The position numbers and the translations under genes are program-made. Under the pieces are notes generated by a model. The model was not told where the DNA came from and searched no databases. It saw only the letters and a list, made by a program, of their open reading frames with translations. Below, piece after piece: positions 1 to 5,025 of a stretch of 5,025 nucleotides of DNA (position 1 is its first letter; every line of letters starts with the position of its first letter). Origin of the DNA: an uncultured bacterium (GTDB lineage: Bacteria; Bacillota; Clostridia; Oscillospirales; Butyricicoccaceae); contig CAJMOV010000159.1 of the NCBI GenBank assembly GCA_905215125.1, positions 1 through 5,025 on the forward strand, written 5' to 3'.

Positions 1-53
1 CCGTCGGCATGCTTCACAGCGAGGGCCGTCTCCACGGGAGCATTCAATCCATA

Positions 54-59
54 TATAAT
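54..59 (+). promoter_or_regulatory. Possible -10 box upstream of the 3D-domain gene
   Basis: A perfect TATAAT lies 124 bases ahead of the start codon at 183. No good -35 is visible at 17 bp spacing: the hexamer at 31-36, TCCACG, matches TTGACA at only three positions. If the box is used, the transcript would begin near base 66 and carry a leader of about 117 nt. The call rests on one hexamer in an AT-rich patch, so it is tentative. The segment 1-53 shows no supportable gene or RNA. Confidence 0.35.
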
Positions 60-60
60 A

Positions 61-111
61 GGGGGGAAATAGGAACGCATTTCACCCCTTCGGCGCAAAA
101 AAATTACGCCG
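61..111 (+). other. Two adjacent stem-loops in the leader of the 3D-domain gene
   Basis: The first hairpin pairs GGGG (61-64) with CCCC (85-88) and GAAAT (66-70) with ATTTC (79-83), with one G/A mismatch and an 8-nt loop. The second pairs CGGCG (91-95) with CGCCG (107-111) around an A-rich 11-nt loop. Neither is followed by a T-tract, so they do not look like terminators. I could not match them to a riboswitch consensus I know, including the c-di-AMP and c-di-GMP classes. A start site near 66 would remove half of the first stem, so that stem and the TATAAT box at 54 cannot both be fully functional. Confidence 0.3.
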
Positions 112-182
112 GCTGATTAAAGCATGCAGCGGCTGGGCAAAAATAGGGACAGTGCCAAAAACCTTAAAAAGGATGTGTAAGC

Positions 183-716
183 ATGAAGCAGATAAAGCGT
201 ATCCTAATCCTGATGCTCGCCGCGGCCTTTACGGGGGCTGTCGCCGTCGGCGCCGCGGCGCCGGGCAGAGCGCCGGCAATATACCGTGTGGGAAAAGCGT
301 CCGATATGGGGGAGAAGGCCCCGCGTGTACGGCATATTGAAAAGGCCCTGCGCCGGCAGGCGTCGGCAGGGGCGGGGCGAAGAGAGACGCAGACCGTTCA
401 GCCCGAAGTCCAGACAGCCCTGCAGCCCCAGATGGAATCGGCGCGCTTTACCGCCTATGCCTACTGTGCGTGCAGCAAGTGCTGCGGCCAATGGGCCAAC
501 GGCATCACGGCCACGGGAACAATCGCCACGCAAGGGCGCACCATCGCCGTCGATCCAAAGGTCATCCCCCTGGGCAGCCGCGTTTGGGTGGACGGCGTGG
601 AGTATATTGCAGAAGACACAGGGGTGAAAGGGTACACCATAGACGTATTCCATAGCTCTCACCAGGCGGCGCTGCAGTTTGGCAAGCGAACCGTTACCGT
701 CCAGTGGGAAGCGTAA
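183..716 (+). CDS. Secreted 3D-domain (MltA-like) peptidoglycan-active protein
   Basis: This 177-residue exported protein probably acts on peptidoglycan. Residues 1 to about 27 are a signal peptide: a basic MKQIKR start, then a hydrophobic stretch and small residues before an Ala-rich cleavage region. Residues 28-85 form a low-complexity, Arg/Gln-rich linker. Residues 88-177 are a 3D domain, named for three conserved aspartates that form the active site of the MltA/YocH-type double-psi beta-barrel fold. They are visible as AVDPKVIPLGS (D124), AEDTG (D145) and YTIDVF (D154). The motif TAYAYCACSKCCGQWANGITATG (residues 90-112, here split by the Cys cluster C95, C97, C100, C101) is the form I associate with clostridial members. 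No LysM, SH3 or G5 module is present, so this is a minimal version. The start at 183 is supported by AAAAAGGA at 166-173, nine bases upstream. The gene ends in tandem TAA codons, with a terminator seven bases later. It converges on the permease gene. Its exact hydrolase or transglycosylase activity is not proven. Confidence 0.93.
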   Translation: MKQIKRILILMLAAAFTGAVAVGAAAPGRAPAIYRVGKASDMGEKAPRVRHIEKALRRQASAGAGRRETQTVQPEVQTALQPQMESARFTAYAYCACSKCCGQWANGITATGTIATQGRTIAVDPKVIPLGSRVWVDGVEYIAEDTGVKGYTIDVFHSSHQAALQFGKRTVTVQWEA

Positions 717-723
717 TAAATAT

Positions 724-755
724 GTCAAAAGAGGGGCGTTCGCCCCTCTTTTGAC
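724..755. terminator. Bidirectional rho-independent terminator between convergent genes
   Basis: A perfect 14-bp stem (724-737 with 742-755) closes on a GTTC loop. The 5' arm begins with an A-run after GTC and the 3' arm ends CTCTTTTGAC, so each strand presents a GC-rich core followed by T residues. It starts seven bases after the stop codon of the 3D-domain gene and would serve that gene. Read on the other strand it could also stop transcripts leaving the permease gene at 864. The T-tract is inside the stem rather than beyond it, which is typical of bidirectional terminators. Confidence 0.85.
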
Positions 756-757
756 GT

Positions 758-783
758 TCAGGCGGCAGTTTCCTGCCGCCTGA
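758..783. repeat. Second perfect inverted repeat in the convergent gap
   Basis: An 11-bp perfect stem (758-768 with 773-783) surrounds a TTTC loop and begins two bases after the terminator hairpin ends. There is no T-tract on either side, so it is not a canonical terminator by itself. It could protect the 3' end of the permease transcript, act as a backup stop, or be a copy of a small dispersed palindrome. The core GGCAG/CTGCC recurs in the hairpin at 838-862. Confidence 0.6.
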
Positions 784-837
784 GCATGTTTAGTATGGGT
801 ATTTAGAAGGGCATGTAAAGGCTCACTTAACTGTTCA

Positions 838-862
838 TCCGGCAGGAAAGCGGGCTGCCGGA
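838..862 (-). other. Hairpin just after the permease stop codon
   Basis: TCCGGCAG (838-845) pairs perfectly with CTGCCGGA (855-862) around a 9-nt loop, directly downstream of the permease stop codon at 864-866 on the minus strand. It is not followed by a T-run, so it may be a 3'-end stabilising structure or a weak first stop ahead of the stronger terminator at 724-755. It shares the GGCAG/CTGCC core with the repeat at 758-783. Confidence 0.5.
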
Positions 863-863
863 A

Positions 864-2219
864 TCAGGCCGTGATAAAGATGGACATAATCCAAACCGCA
901 ATAAAGGCTGCGACGCTGCCGATAGCGGTGCCGACAGAGCAAAGGGTCAGGCCTTCCTTCATGTCAAGATCGTTAGAACGGCAGACAACCCAGAAGTGGC
1001 TGGCGTTGGCGTGATAGAAGAAGGAAGAACCGGCGGCAATGGCCAGGACGGCGATAGCCGGGTGCAGGCCGAGCGCAGGCATCAGCGGAAGGATGATAGC
1101 CGAGCCGGTGGTCAGTGAAACGGTTGCAGAACCATTGGATACACTGAGCAGCAGCGAGACCAGGAAGGGGACAAACACGGCCGGCAGATGGGTTTCGGCA
1201 ATCAGGTTGCCCAGATAGGTGCCGACGCCGGAGGCCTGAAGCACGGCGCCGAAAGCTCCAGCAGCGCCGGTTGCCAGAATGATAAAGCCAGAGCTTTCGA
1301 CCGACTTGTCAAACCAGCTGTAAACCTGCGTCTTGCTGAACTTGGAGGTATCGAGGAACAAGCAAAGCAGGACGCCGATGAACAGAGCGATGACTGGATC
1401 GCCGACGAAGGCAGAGTATTTCAGGATAGTTGCATCAGCCGGCAAAGACATGTTCAGGAAGGAGTGAACGCAAATCAGGATGACGGGAACCAGGATGCAG
1501 GCAAAGGTCAGCGGGGCGTTGGGCAGCTTGCGGCTGGTTTTGAGGGTGAAGTCCTCGTTAATGGACTGTTCGACGCTTTCCATCTTTGCGGGCTGCGGGT
1601 AGCGGCTGACGCAGTACTTGCTCTTACACCACAGCGTGGCGGCCACGGTGTAAAAAGCGGCGGAAACCAGGCCCAGGGCGATGACGAGGCCCAGGTCGGC
1701 ACCCAGGGTGCCTGTGGCGGCCAAGGGGCCCGGGGTGGGGGGAACCATGGTGTGCGTCGCAAGGATGCCGGCGTTCAAAGCGCCCAGCAGGCAGATAAGG
1801 GGCACGCCGCTGCGGGCCGAAAGCGAACGGGCGACAGGAGAAAGAATGACAATGGCCGAATCGCTGAAAACCGGGATGGAAACCAGATAGCCAGAAAGGG
1901 CCATAGCCAGAGTGGAACGCTTTTTGCCGACCAGGCGCAGGATGGTATTGGCCAAGACCAGCGCGCCGCCGGTGTCTTCCAAAATGACGCCGATGGTGCA
2001 GCCAAGGATAATGACGACACCGATCTTGCCGATGGTCGAGCCAAAGCCGCCGGTGACGGTCGACACGACCTCGTTGATCGGGAAGCCGAAGGCAATAGCA
2101 CTGCCTAAGGCGACAAGGATGAGCGCGAACACAGGATGGACCTTAAACTTCATAATGGCAAGGACCAGGACCAAAAGGGCGACGATCATTACCACCAGGG
2201 AACCGAAGTTTGCTTCCAT
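864..2219 (-). CDS. GntP-family proton-coupled carboxylate/sugar-acid permease
   Basis: This 451-residue integral membrane transporter matches the usual length of the GntP (gluconate:H+ symporter) family and appears intact. The sequence is hydrophobic nearly throughout, with the most polar segment around residues 200-233, presumably the central cytoplasmic loop. Family-type motifs seen in order are EDTGGA (81-86), SIPVFSDSAIVILSP (114-128), HTMVPPTPGPLAATG (156-170), TGAAGAFGAVLQASGVG (317-333), NGSATVSLTTGSAI (362-375) and HANASHFWVV (403-412). Known family substrates include gluconate, other sugar acids and D-serine; the substrate here cannot be read from sequence. The late motif differs from the HVNDSxFW form I recall for gluconate-type members, which hints at another ligand. 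The ATG at 2219 is favoured by a perfect AGGAGG on the minus strand (2230-2235), ten bases upstream. The gene is transcribed away from the LytS/LytT-type operon across a 308-base control region, so it is the likely regulatory target of that pair. An unrelated carboxylate transporter family is unlikely given the motif set. Confidence 0.93.
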   Translation of the reverse strand: MEANFGSLVVMIVALLVLVLAIMKFKVHPVFALILVALGSAIAFGFPINEVVSTVTGGFGSTIGKIGVVIILGCTIGVILEDTGGALVLANTILRLVGKKRSTLAMALSGYLVSIPVFSDSAIVILSPVARSLSARSGVPLICLLGALNAGILATHTMVPPTPGPLAATGTLGADLGLVIALGLVSAAFYTVAATLWCKSKYCVSRYPQPAKMESVEQSINEDFTLKTSRKLPNAPLTFACILVPVILICVHSFLNMSLPADATILKYSAFVGDPVIALFIGVLLCLFLDTSKFSKTQVYSWFDKSVESSGFIILATGAAGAFGAVLQASGVGTYLGNLIAETHLPAVFVPFLVSLLLSVSNGSATVSLTTGSAIILPLMPALGLHPAIAVLAIAAGSSFFYHANASHFWVVCRSNDLDMKEGLTLCSVGTAIGSVAAFIAVWIMSIFITA

Positions 2220-2275
2220 GGGATAGATTCCTCCTTTTTTTGCTGTTTTACACTGCCCCCCATATCTATGTTAAC

Positions 2276-2304
2276 ATTCTGACATAAAAGACGTGTTTTG
2301 TCTT
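2276..2304 (-). promoter_or_regulatory. Candidate activatable promoter of the permease gene
   Basis: On the minus strand AAGACA (2304-2299) and CAGAAT (2281-2276) are separated by 17 bp, each matching four of six consensus bases. TG at 2284-2283 one base before the -10 gives an extended -10 element. Both hexamers are poor, as expected for a promoter that needs an activator, and the candidate LytTR operator ends 9 bp upstream of the -35. The predicted leader is about 50 nt. Other -10 choices in this AT-rich region are possible. Confidence 0.4.
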
Positions 2305-2313
2305 TAGAAGTGT

Positions 2314-2344
2314 ATCAAATGCGACTTTTTGCGCATGAACTGTC
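2314..2344 (-). promoter_or_regulatory. Candidate LytTR response-regulator operator (21-bp direct repeat)
   Basis: On the minus strand GACAGTTCAT (2344-2335) is followed after exactly 11 nt by CGCATTTGAT (2323-2314). The two copies agree at CAnTTnAT. Each matches eight of ten positions of the E. coli YpdB site as I recall it (GGCATTTCAT, two copies, 11-bp spacer). The first copy also contains ACAGTTCAT, which fits the general LytTR half-site pattern [TA][AC][CA]GTTN[AG][TG]. Two half-sites one helical face apart just upstream of a weak -35 is the standard LytTR activator layout. The partner regulator is encoded at 4234-4953. This is inference from pattern, not proof. Confidence 0.5.
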
Positions 2345-2435
2345 CTAAACAATGTGTGAATAAATTGTAAATGGTAGGGCAAGTGGGCCTTTTCGCGTTT
2401 TATCGACAACACGGGACTGCAATATAGGCCGATAC

Positions 2436-2464
2436 TGGACTTTTGCAGCGTCTCTATATATAAT
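2436..2464 (+). promoter_or_regulatory. Promoter of the sensor kinase/response regulator operon
   Basis: TGGACT (2436-2441, four of six to TTGACA, including the central GAC) and a perfect TATAAT (2459-2464) are spaced by 17 bp, a standard housekeeping sigma factor layout. Transcription would start near 2471, leaving a leader of about 57 nt before the ATG at 2528. No LytTR-like direct repeat is obvious next to it, so expression may be basal rather than autoregulated. Confidence 0.6.
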
Positions 2465-2527
2465 ATAAATATCAAGACAGGCTGGACGTTCTGCAAGGGG
2501 GCGGACGGAGCCGAAGGGGGAAAGGCG

Positions 2528-4237
2528 ATGGATCTGCTTGTGCTGGAGCAGCTGCTGCTCAATGTTGTTTTTCTCATCGTCATCTCCTTTTTGATCGCAA
2601 AGCTTCCTTTTATTGAACGCCTCCTGACCGTCAAGAAAGAAACCCCTGTGGGTAAAGCCGCCCTGGCGCTGCTGTTCGGCGGTATCAGCATCTGCTCGAC
2701 ATATATTGGCGTGCGCGTCGAAGGGGTTATCGTCAACACGCGGGTAATTGGTACGCTGACGGCAGGGCTTTTCTATGGACCGGCTGTTGGAATCGGTGCC
2801 GGGGCGGTGGCGGCGGTGCACCGGCTGCTCTATGACCCTGCGGGGTTTACTACCGTAGCCTGTGCGCTGTCGACGCTGTTTGCCGGCCTGCTGGGCGCGC
2901 TGCTTCACAACGCCTACAACCGTGCCAGACACGGCAGCCTTTTTCTGGCGCTGACTGCAGCCGCAGCCGAGACGCTGCACATGCTGCTCATCCTGCTTTT
3001 ATCCCGCCCCTATGAACAGGCGGCCGCGGCTGTGCGCATTATAGCGGCGCCTATGCTGCTGCTCAATTCCGTGGGGCTGCTCACCTTTGTTTCGGTGCTC
3101 AACCAAGTTTATGTGCAAAAGGATCGCAATTCCGCCGTCAAGGTGCGCGACGCGCTGCGCGTCGCAGAGGAGAGCCTGCCCTATATGCGTCTGGGCCTGC
3201 ACAGCGGCCAGGCGCTGGACAGGGTGGTCGGCATCATCCTAAACGCCGGTATATGCGAGGGGGTGATTTTTACCGACAGGCAGGATGTGCTGGCCAGCCA
3301 TTGCATGGGCAGCCTGCCGCCCGTCCCGGCAGGGAAGGGGCTGCCGGATTTTACCGCTGAGCCGCTGCGCACCGGGCGGCTGCTATCCGACGCGGACATC
3401 GCGCCGGACAGCCCGTATTACCCTGTATCCAGGAAGTATCAAATCATTGTCGCGCCGCTTGTCGTCCGGGGGAAAACCATTGGGAGCATGACGCTTATCG
3501 TTAAGCGCATTTTTCTGGCGCGCGAGTTTGACACACGTTTTGCCGACGGATTGGCGCGGCTTTTTTCCACGCAGCTTGAGCTGGGGGAATTTGACGAACT
3601 GAAGCGGCAGTATCGCAGCGCTGAGCTGCGGGCGCTGCGCTCGCAGATCAACCCGCATTTTCTCTATAATGCCCTCAATACCATTTCCTGCGTCTGCCGC
3701 GAACAGCCCGATCAGGCACGACAGCTGCTGTTGACGCTTGCGACTCATTACCGGCATGTGTTGAGCGACCCGCATACGCTGACGACCCTGGAGGATGAAA
3801 TCCGCCACGTTGAAGATTATCTCGTCCTGGAAAAGGCGCGGTTCGGCAGTAGCCTTATCGTGCAGTATCAGCTGGAATGTGACGTGCGCGAAGCGGTGCC
3901 GACCTTTGTATTGCAGCCCCTGATAGAAAACGCCATAAAATATGGGAAGGGGGCGGACGGCATCCGTCGCGTCTGCATCCGGGCAGAGGATGAGGGTAAG
4001 CAGCTGGCCGTCACCATTTCCGACAGGGGGCAGGGGTTCCCCCAGCATGTTCTCGATGAGTTTTCGACTGCCCAGACGCCAGGGCAACATTTCGGCCTGT
4101 TTAATGTCGACAGGCGGTTGAAGTACCTTTATGGGCCGGCCCATGGTTTGCAGCTGCAGTCCTCTGCTGCAGGCGCGGCCGTCACAGCCCGTTTTCCTAA
4201 AATGACCGGAAATGCCGTATGGAAGGAAGAGAAATGA
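2528..4237 (+). CDS. lytS: LytS-family 5TM-receptor sensor histidine kinase
   Basis: This 569-residue membrane sensor kinase has the usual LytS/BtsS/YpdA length and layout. Residues 1 to about 195 form the multi-helix LYT receptor domain, recognised by NTRVIGTLTAGLFYGP (70-85) and the HRLLYDPAGFT stretch (98-108). Residues about 215-350 look like a GAF-type sensory domain. Residues 362-430 are the dimerisation/phospho-acceptor domain with QINPHFLYNALN (373-384), His377 being the predicted phosphorylation site. The ATPase domain follows, with LIENAIKYG (465-473, N468), DRGQGFP (499-505) and GLFNVDRRL (523-531). All catalytic motifs are present. In this family the receptor domain senses an external signal, in several cases pyruvate or a similar small carboxylate, and the kinase phosphorylates a LytTR regulator. 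The start is supported by AAGGGGG at 2514-2520. Its TGA stop overlaps the ATG of the regulator, indicating translational coupling. The divergent permease suggests that a permease substrate is the stimulus. The gene symbol is family-level; orthology to a specific LytS is not established. Confidence 0.95.
   Translation: MDLLVLEQLLLNVVFLIVISFLIAKLPFIERLLTVKKETPVGKAALALLFGGISICSTYIGVRVEGVIVNTRVIGTLTAGLFYGPAVGIGAGAVAAVHRLLYDPAGFTTVACALSTLFAGLLGALLHNAYNRARHGSLFLALTAAAAETLHMLLILLLSRPYEQAAAAVRIIAAPMLLLNSVGLLTFVSVLNQVYVQKDRNSAVKVRDALRVAEESLPYMRLGLHSGQALDRVVGIILNAGICEGVIFTDRQDVLASHCMGSLPPVPAGKGLPDFTAEPLRTGRLLSDADIAPDSPYYPVSRKYQIIVAPLVVRGKTIGSMTLIVKRIFLAREFDTRFADGLARLFSTQLELGEFDELKRQYRSAELRALRSQINPHFLYNALNTISCVCREQPDQARQLLLTLATHYRHVLSDPHTLTTLEDEIRHVEDYLVLEKARFGSSLIVQYQLECDVREAVPTFVLQPLIENAIKYGKGADGIRRVCIRAEDEGKQLAVTISDRGQGFPQHVLDEFSTAQTPGQHFGLFNVDRRLKYLYGPAHGLQLQSSAAGAAVTARFPKMTGNAVWKEEK
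4221..4237 (+). promoter_or_regulatory. Ribosome binding site and ATGA overlap setting the regulator start
   Basis: GGAAGG (4221-4226) stands seven bases before ATG at 4234, and that ATG overlaps the kinase stop TGA (4235-4237) as ATGA. An in-frame ATG at 4219 exists but sits at the upstream edge of the GGAAGG element and would have no site of its own. Another ATG at 4237 is possible with longer spacing. The 4234 start is the best fit and implies coupled synthesis of kinase and regulator. Confidence 0.75.
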
Positions 4238-4953
4238 TGAACATTGCAGTCATTGATGACGAACACCCCGCGCGGCGCGAGCTGTGCCATCAAATCCGCA
4301 GCGTCGACCCTTCCGCCGTCATTGACGAGGCGGACAGCGGCGCCGCTGCGCTTGAGCTGGTGTGCAAAAAGGCGTTTGATCTGGTCTTTCTTGATATCAA
4401 CCTGGGGGACGTCAACGGCACCAGTATTGCGGCGGCCATACAGAAAATCAACAAGGATGCGCAGATCATTTTCGCCACGGCATATCCTGAATATGCCGTC
4501 AAAGCCTTTGAGCTGGGCGTTGCAGATTATATCCTCAAGCCGTTTGACCCTGCGCGCGTGCAGGAAATTCTGATTCGCTGCAGGTCGAGCGCGCCGACGC
4601 GCAGCCAGGCGCAGGCGGCGGATCGTCTCGCCGTTTCGCATAATGACCGCATGGTCATCGTTAACACCGCCCAGATTGTTTATATTGAAGCGGCGGCCCG
4701 CGGCGTCATTATCCATACCACAAGCGGCGATTATACCGATCGCAAAACCCTTGGCGAGTGTGAGCTTCGTCTGCCGCAGGGCAAGTTTTTCAGGATTTAT
4801 AAAAGCTATATCGTCAACCTTGACTATGTTGTGGAAATCCTGCCGTGGTATAATAAAACCCTGGCGGTTAAAATGCAGGGGTTTGATAACTGTCTGCTCC
4901 CCGTTGGCCGCGACAAGAAAAAGGTTCTTTATCAAATGTTTAACGCAATATGA
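4234..4953 (+). CDS. lytT: LytTR-family response regulator (partner of the LytS-type kinase)
   Basis: This 239-residue (from the 4234 start) DNA-binding response regulator has two domains. Residues 1-118 are a receiver domain with acidic pocket D8/D9, phospho-acceptor D54 in LVFLDINLGDVNG, switch T82 (FATAYPEYA) and K102 (YILKPFDP), so all phosphorylation residues are present. A short Ala/Gln-rich linker (119-129) leads to a LytTR DNA-binding domain (130-239), recognised by VYIEAAARGVIIHT (149-162), FFRIYKSYIVNLDYVVEI (185-202) and the terminal LLPVGRDKKKVL (221-232). LytTR proteins bind pairs of direct repeats about two helical turns apart and usually activate transcription. Two details differ from the most common family sequence as I recall it: K190 where HRSY is usual, and VGR where VSR is usual, which could alter base contacts. 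It overlaps the kinase gene by four bases and ends before a terminator. The direct repeat at 2314-2344 is its most plausible target. The gene symbol is family-level only. Confidence 0.94.
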   Translation: MMNIAVIDDEHPARRELCHQIRSVDPSAVIDEADSGAAALELVCKKAFDLVFLDINLGDVNGTSIAAAIQKINKDAQIIFATAYPEYAVKAFELGVADYILKPFDPARVQEILIRCRSSAPTRSQAQAADRLAVSHNDRMVIVNTAQIVYIEAAARGVIIHTTSGDYTDRKTLGECELRLPQGKFFRIYKSYIVNLDYVVEILPWYNKTLAVKMQGFDNCLLPVGRDKKKVLYQMFNAI

Positions 4954-4972
4954 GCTGCCGTCAGTGCGGGCC

Positions 4973-5008
4973 AGCGCCTCCGTTTTGACACGGGGGCGTT
5001 TTGCTTTT
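4973..5008 (+). terminator. Rho-independent terminator of the kinase/regulator operon
   Basis: CGCCTCCG (4975-4982) pairs with CGGGGGCG (4991-4998) with one T-G wobble, and the stem can extend by two weaker pairs to 4973 and 5000. The loop is TTTTGACA. TTTTGCTTTT follows at 4999-5008. It begins 19 bases after the regulator stop codon and closes the two-gene operon. The remaining bases to 5025 show nothing further. Confidence 0.8.
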
Positions 5009-5025
5009 CCGCACCCGAAATCGAC

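Larger units (their letters stand above)
2220..2527. promoter_or_regulatory. Divergent control region between permease and sensor kinase genes
   Basis: This 308-base stretch has no supportable gene and is clearly more AT-rich than its surroundings. It holds, from the permease side, the permease ribosome binding site (AGGAGG, minus strand, 2230-2235), a weak extended -10 promoter, two small dyads, and a 21-bp-period direct repeat that fits a LytTR operator. On the other side lie a vegetative-type promoter reading toward the sensor kinase and its ribosome binding site AAGGGGG (2514-2520), seven bases from the ATG at 2528. Confidence 0.8.

Noticed and set aside
204..728. A 174-codon minus-strand frame over the 3D-domain gene
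   Set aside because: It begins inside the terminator region, and the plus-strand frame has a signal peptide, all three catalytic aspartates and a good ribosome binding site.
1188..2108. A 306-codon open frame on the plus strand opposite the permease gene
   Set aside because: Its translation is low-hydrophobicity, Gly/Ala/Asp/Gln-rich and matches no family, and it mirrors the permease codons. It is an antisense shadow of a GC-rich gene.
2343..2368. A third LytTR-like half-site, ACAATTTAT (2368-2360, minus strand)
   Set aside because: It resembles the half-site, but its spacing to the next copy is 25 bp rather than 21 bp, off the helical phase, and the region is AT-rich enough for chance matches.
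2495..3960. An exact 14-base repeat, AAGGGGGCGGACGG, at 2495-2508 and 3947-3960
   Set aside because: The second copy is inside the kinase ATPase-domain coding sequence, where the codons are explained by protein sequence. It is most likely chance in G-rich DNA.
3383..4935. Two long minus-strand open frames (3383-4144 and 4129-4935) opposite the kinase and regulator genes
   Set aside because: Both lie entirely opposite well-supported genes with complete family motifs, have no recognisable domain, and lack convincing ribosome binding sites. They are third-position GC artefacts.
183..4953. Idea that the LytS/LytT-type pair regulates the 3D-domain cell-wall gene, given the historical autolysis role of LytSR
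   Set aside because: The gene is convergent with the permease, has its own leader and terminator, and shows no 21-bp-period LytTR-like repeat upstream. The permease promoter is the better target.

Overview
The window looks like a chromosomal segment from a moderately GC-rich Bacillota, most likely a Clostridia-type gut or anaerobe lineage. The basis is a secreted 3D-domain cell-wall protein with the Cys-rich CSKCCG signature, strong AGGAGG-type ribosome binding sites, and a complete LytS/LytT-type two-component pair. The genus cannot be fixed from the sequence alone. Nothing in the window looks like a mobile element, CRISPR array, tRNA or rRNA.

Layout. Bases 1-182 hold no gene; they contain a TATAAT box and two stem-loops ahead of the first gene. 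Bases 183-716 (+) encode a small exported 3D-domain (MltA-like fold) peptidoglycan-active protein. A convergent gap (717-863) carries three perfect inverted repeats, the first of which is a convincing bidirectional terminator. Bases 864-2219 (-) encode a GntP-family carboxylate/sugar-acid permease. A divergent control region (2220-2527) separates it from a rightward two-gene operon: a LytS-family sensor histidine kinase (2528-4237) and a LytTR-type response regulator (4234-4953). The two operon genes overlap by the ATGA at 4234-4237, and a rho-independent terminator follows at about 4973-5008.

How the genes work together. A LytS/LytT pair placed back to back with a transporter is the arrangement expected for a nutrient-sensing circuit. 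By analogy, BtsSR and YpdAB of E. coli, and LytST with the PftAB pyruvate transporter in Bacillus, control neighbouring or dedicated carboxylate transporters. The main observation of this analysis lies upstream of the permease. On the permease coding strand there are two 10-mers, GACAGTTCAT and CGCATTTGAT, separated by exactly 11 nt (21-bp period, two helical turns), just upstream of a weak extended -10 promoter. Both the half-site sequence and the spacing resemble a LytTR operator, in particular the YpdB-type site. I therefore infer that the response regulator activates the permease gene when the sensor detects an extracellular carboxylate. The ligand is unknown. The 3D-domain gene is convergent and probably an unrelated neighbour.
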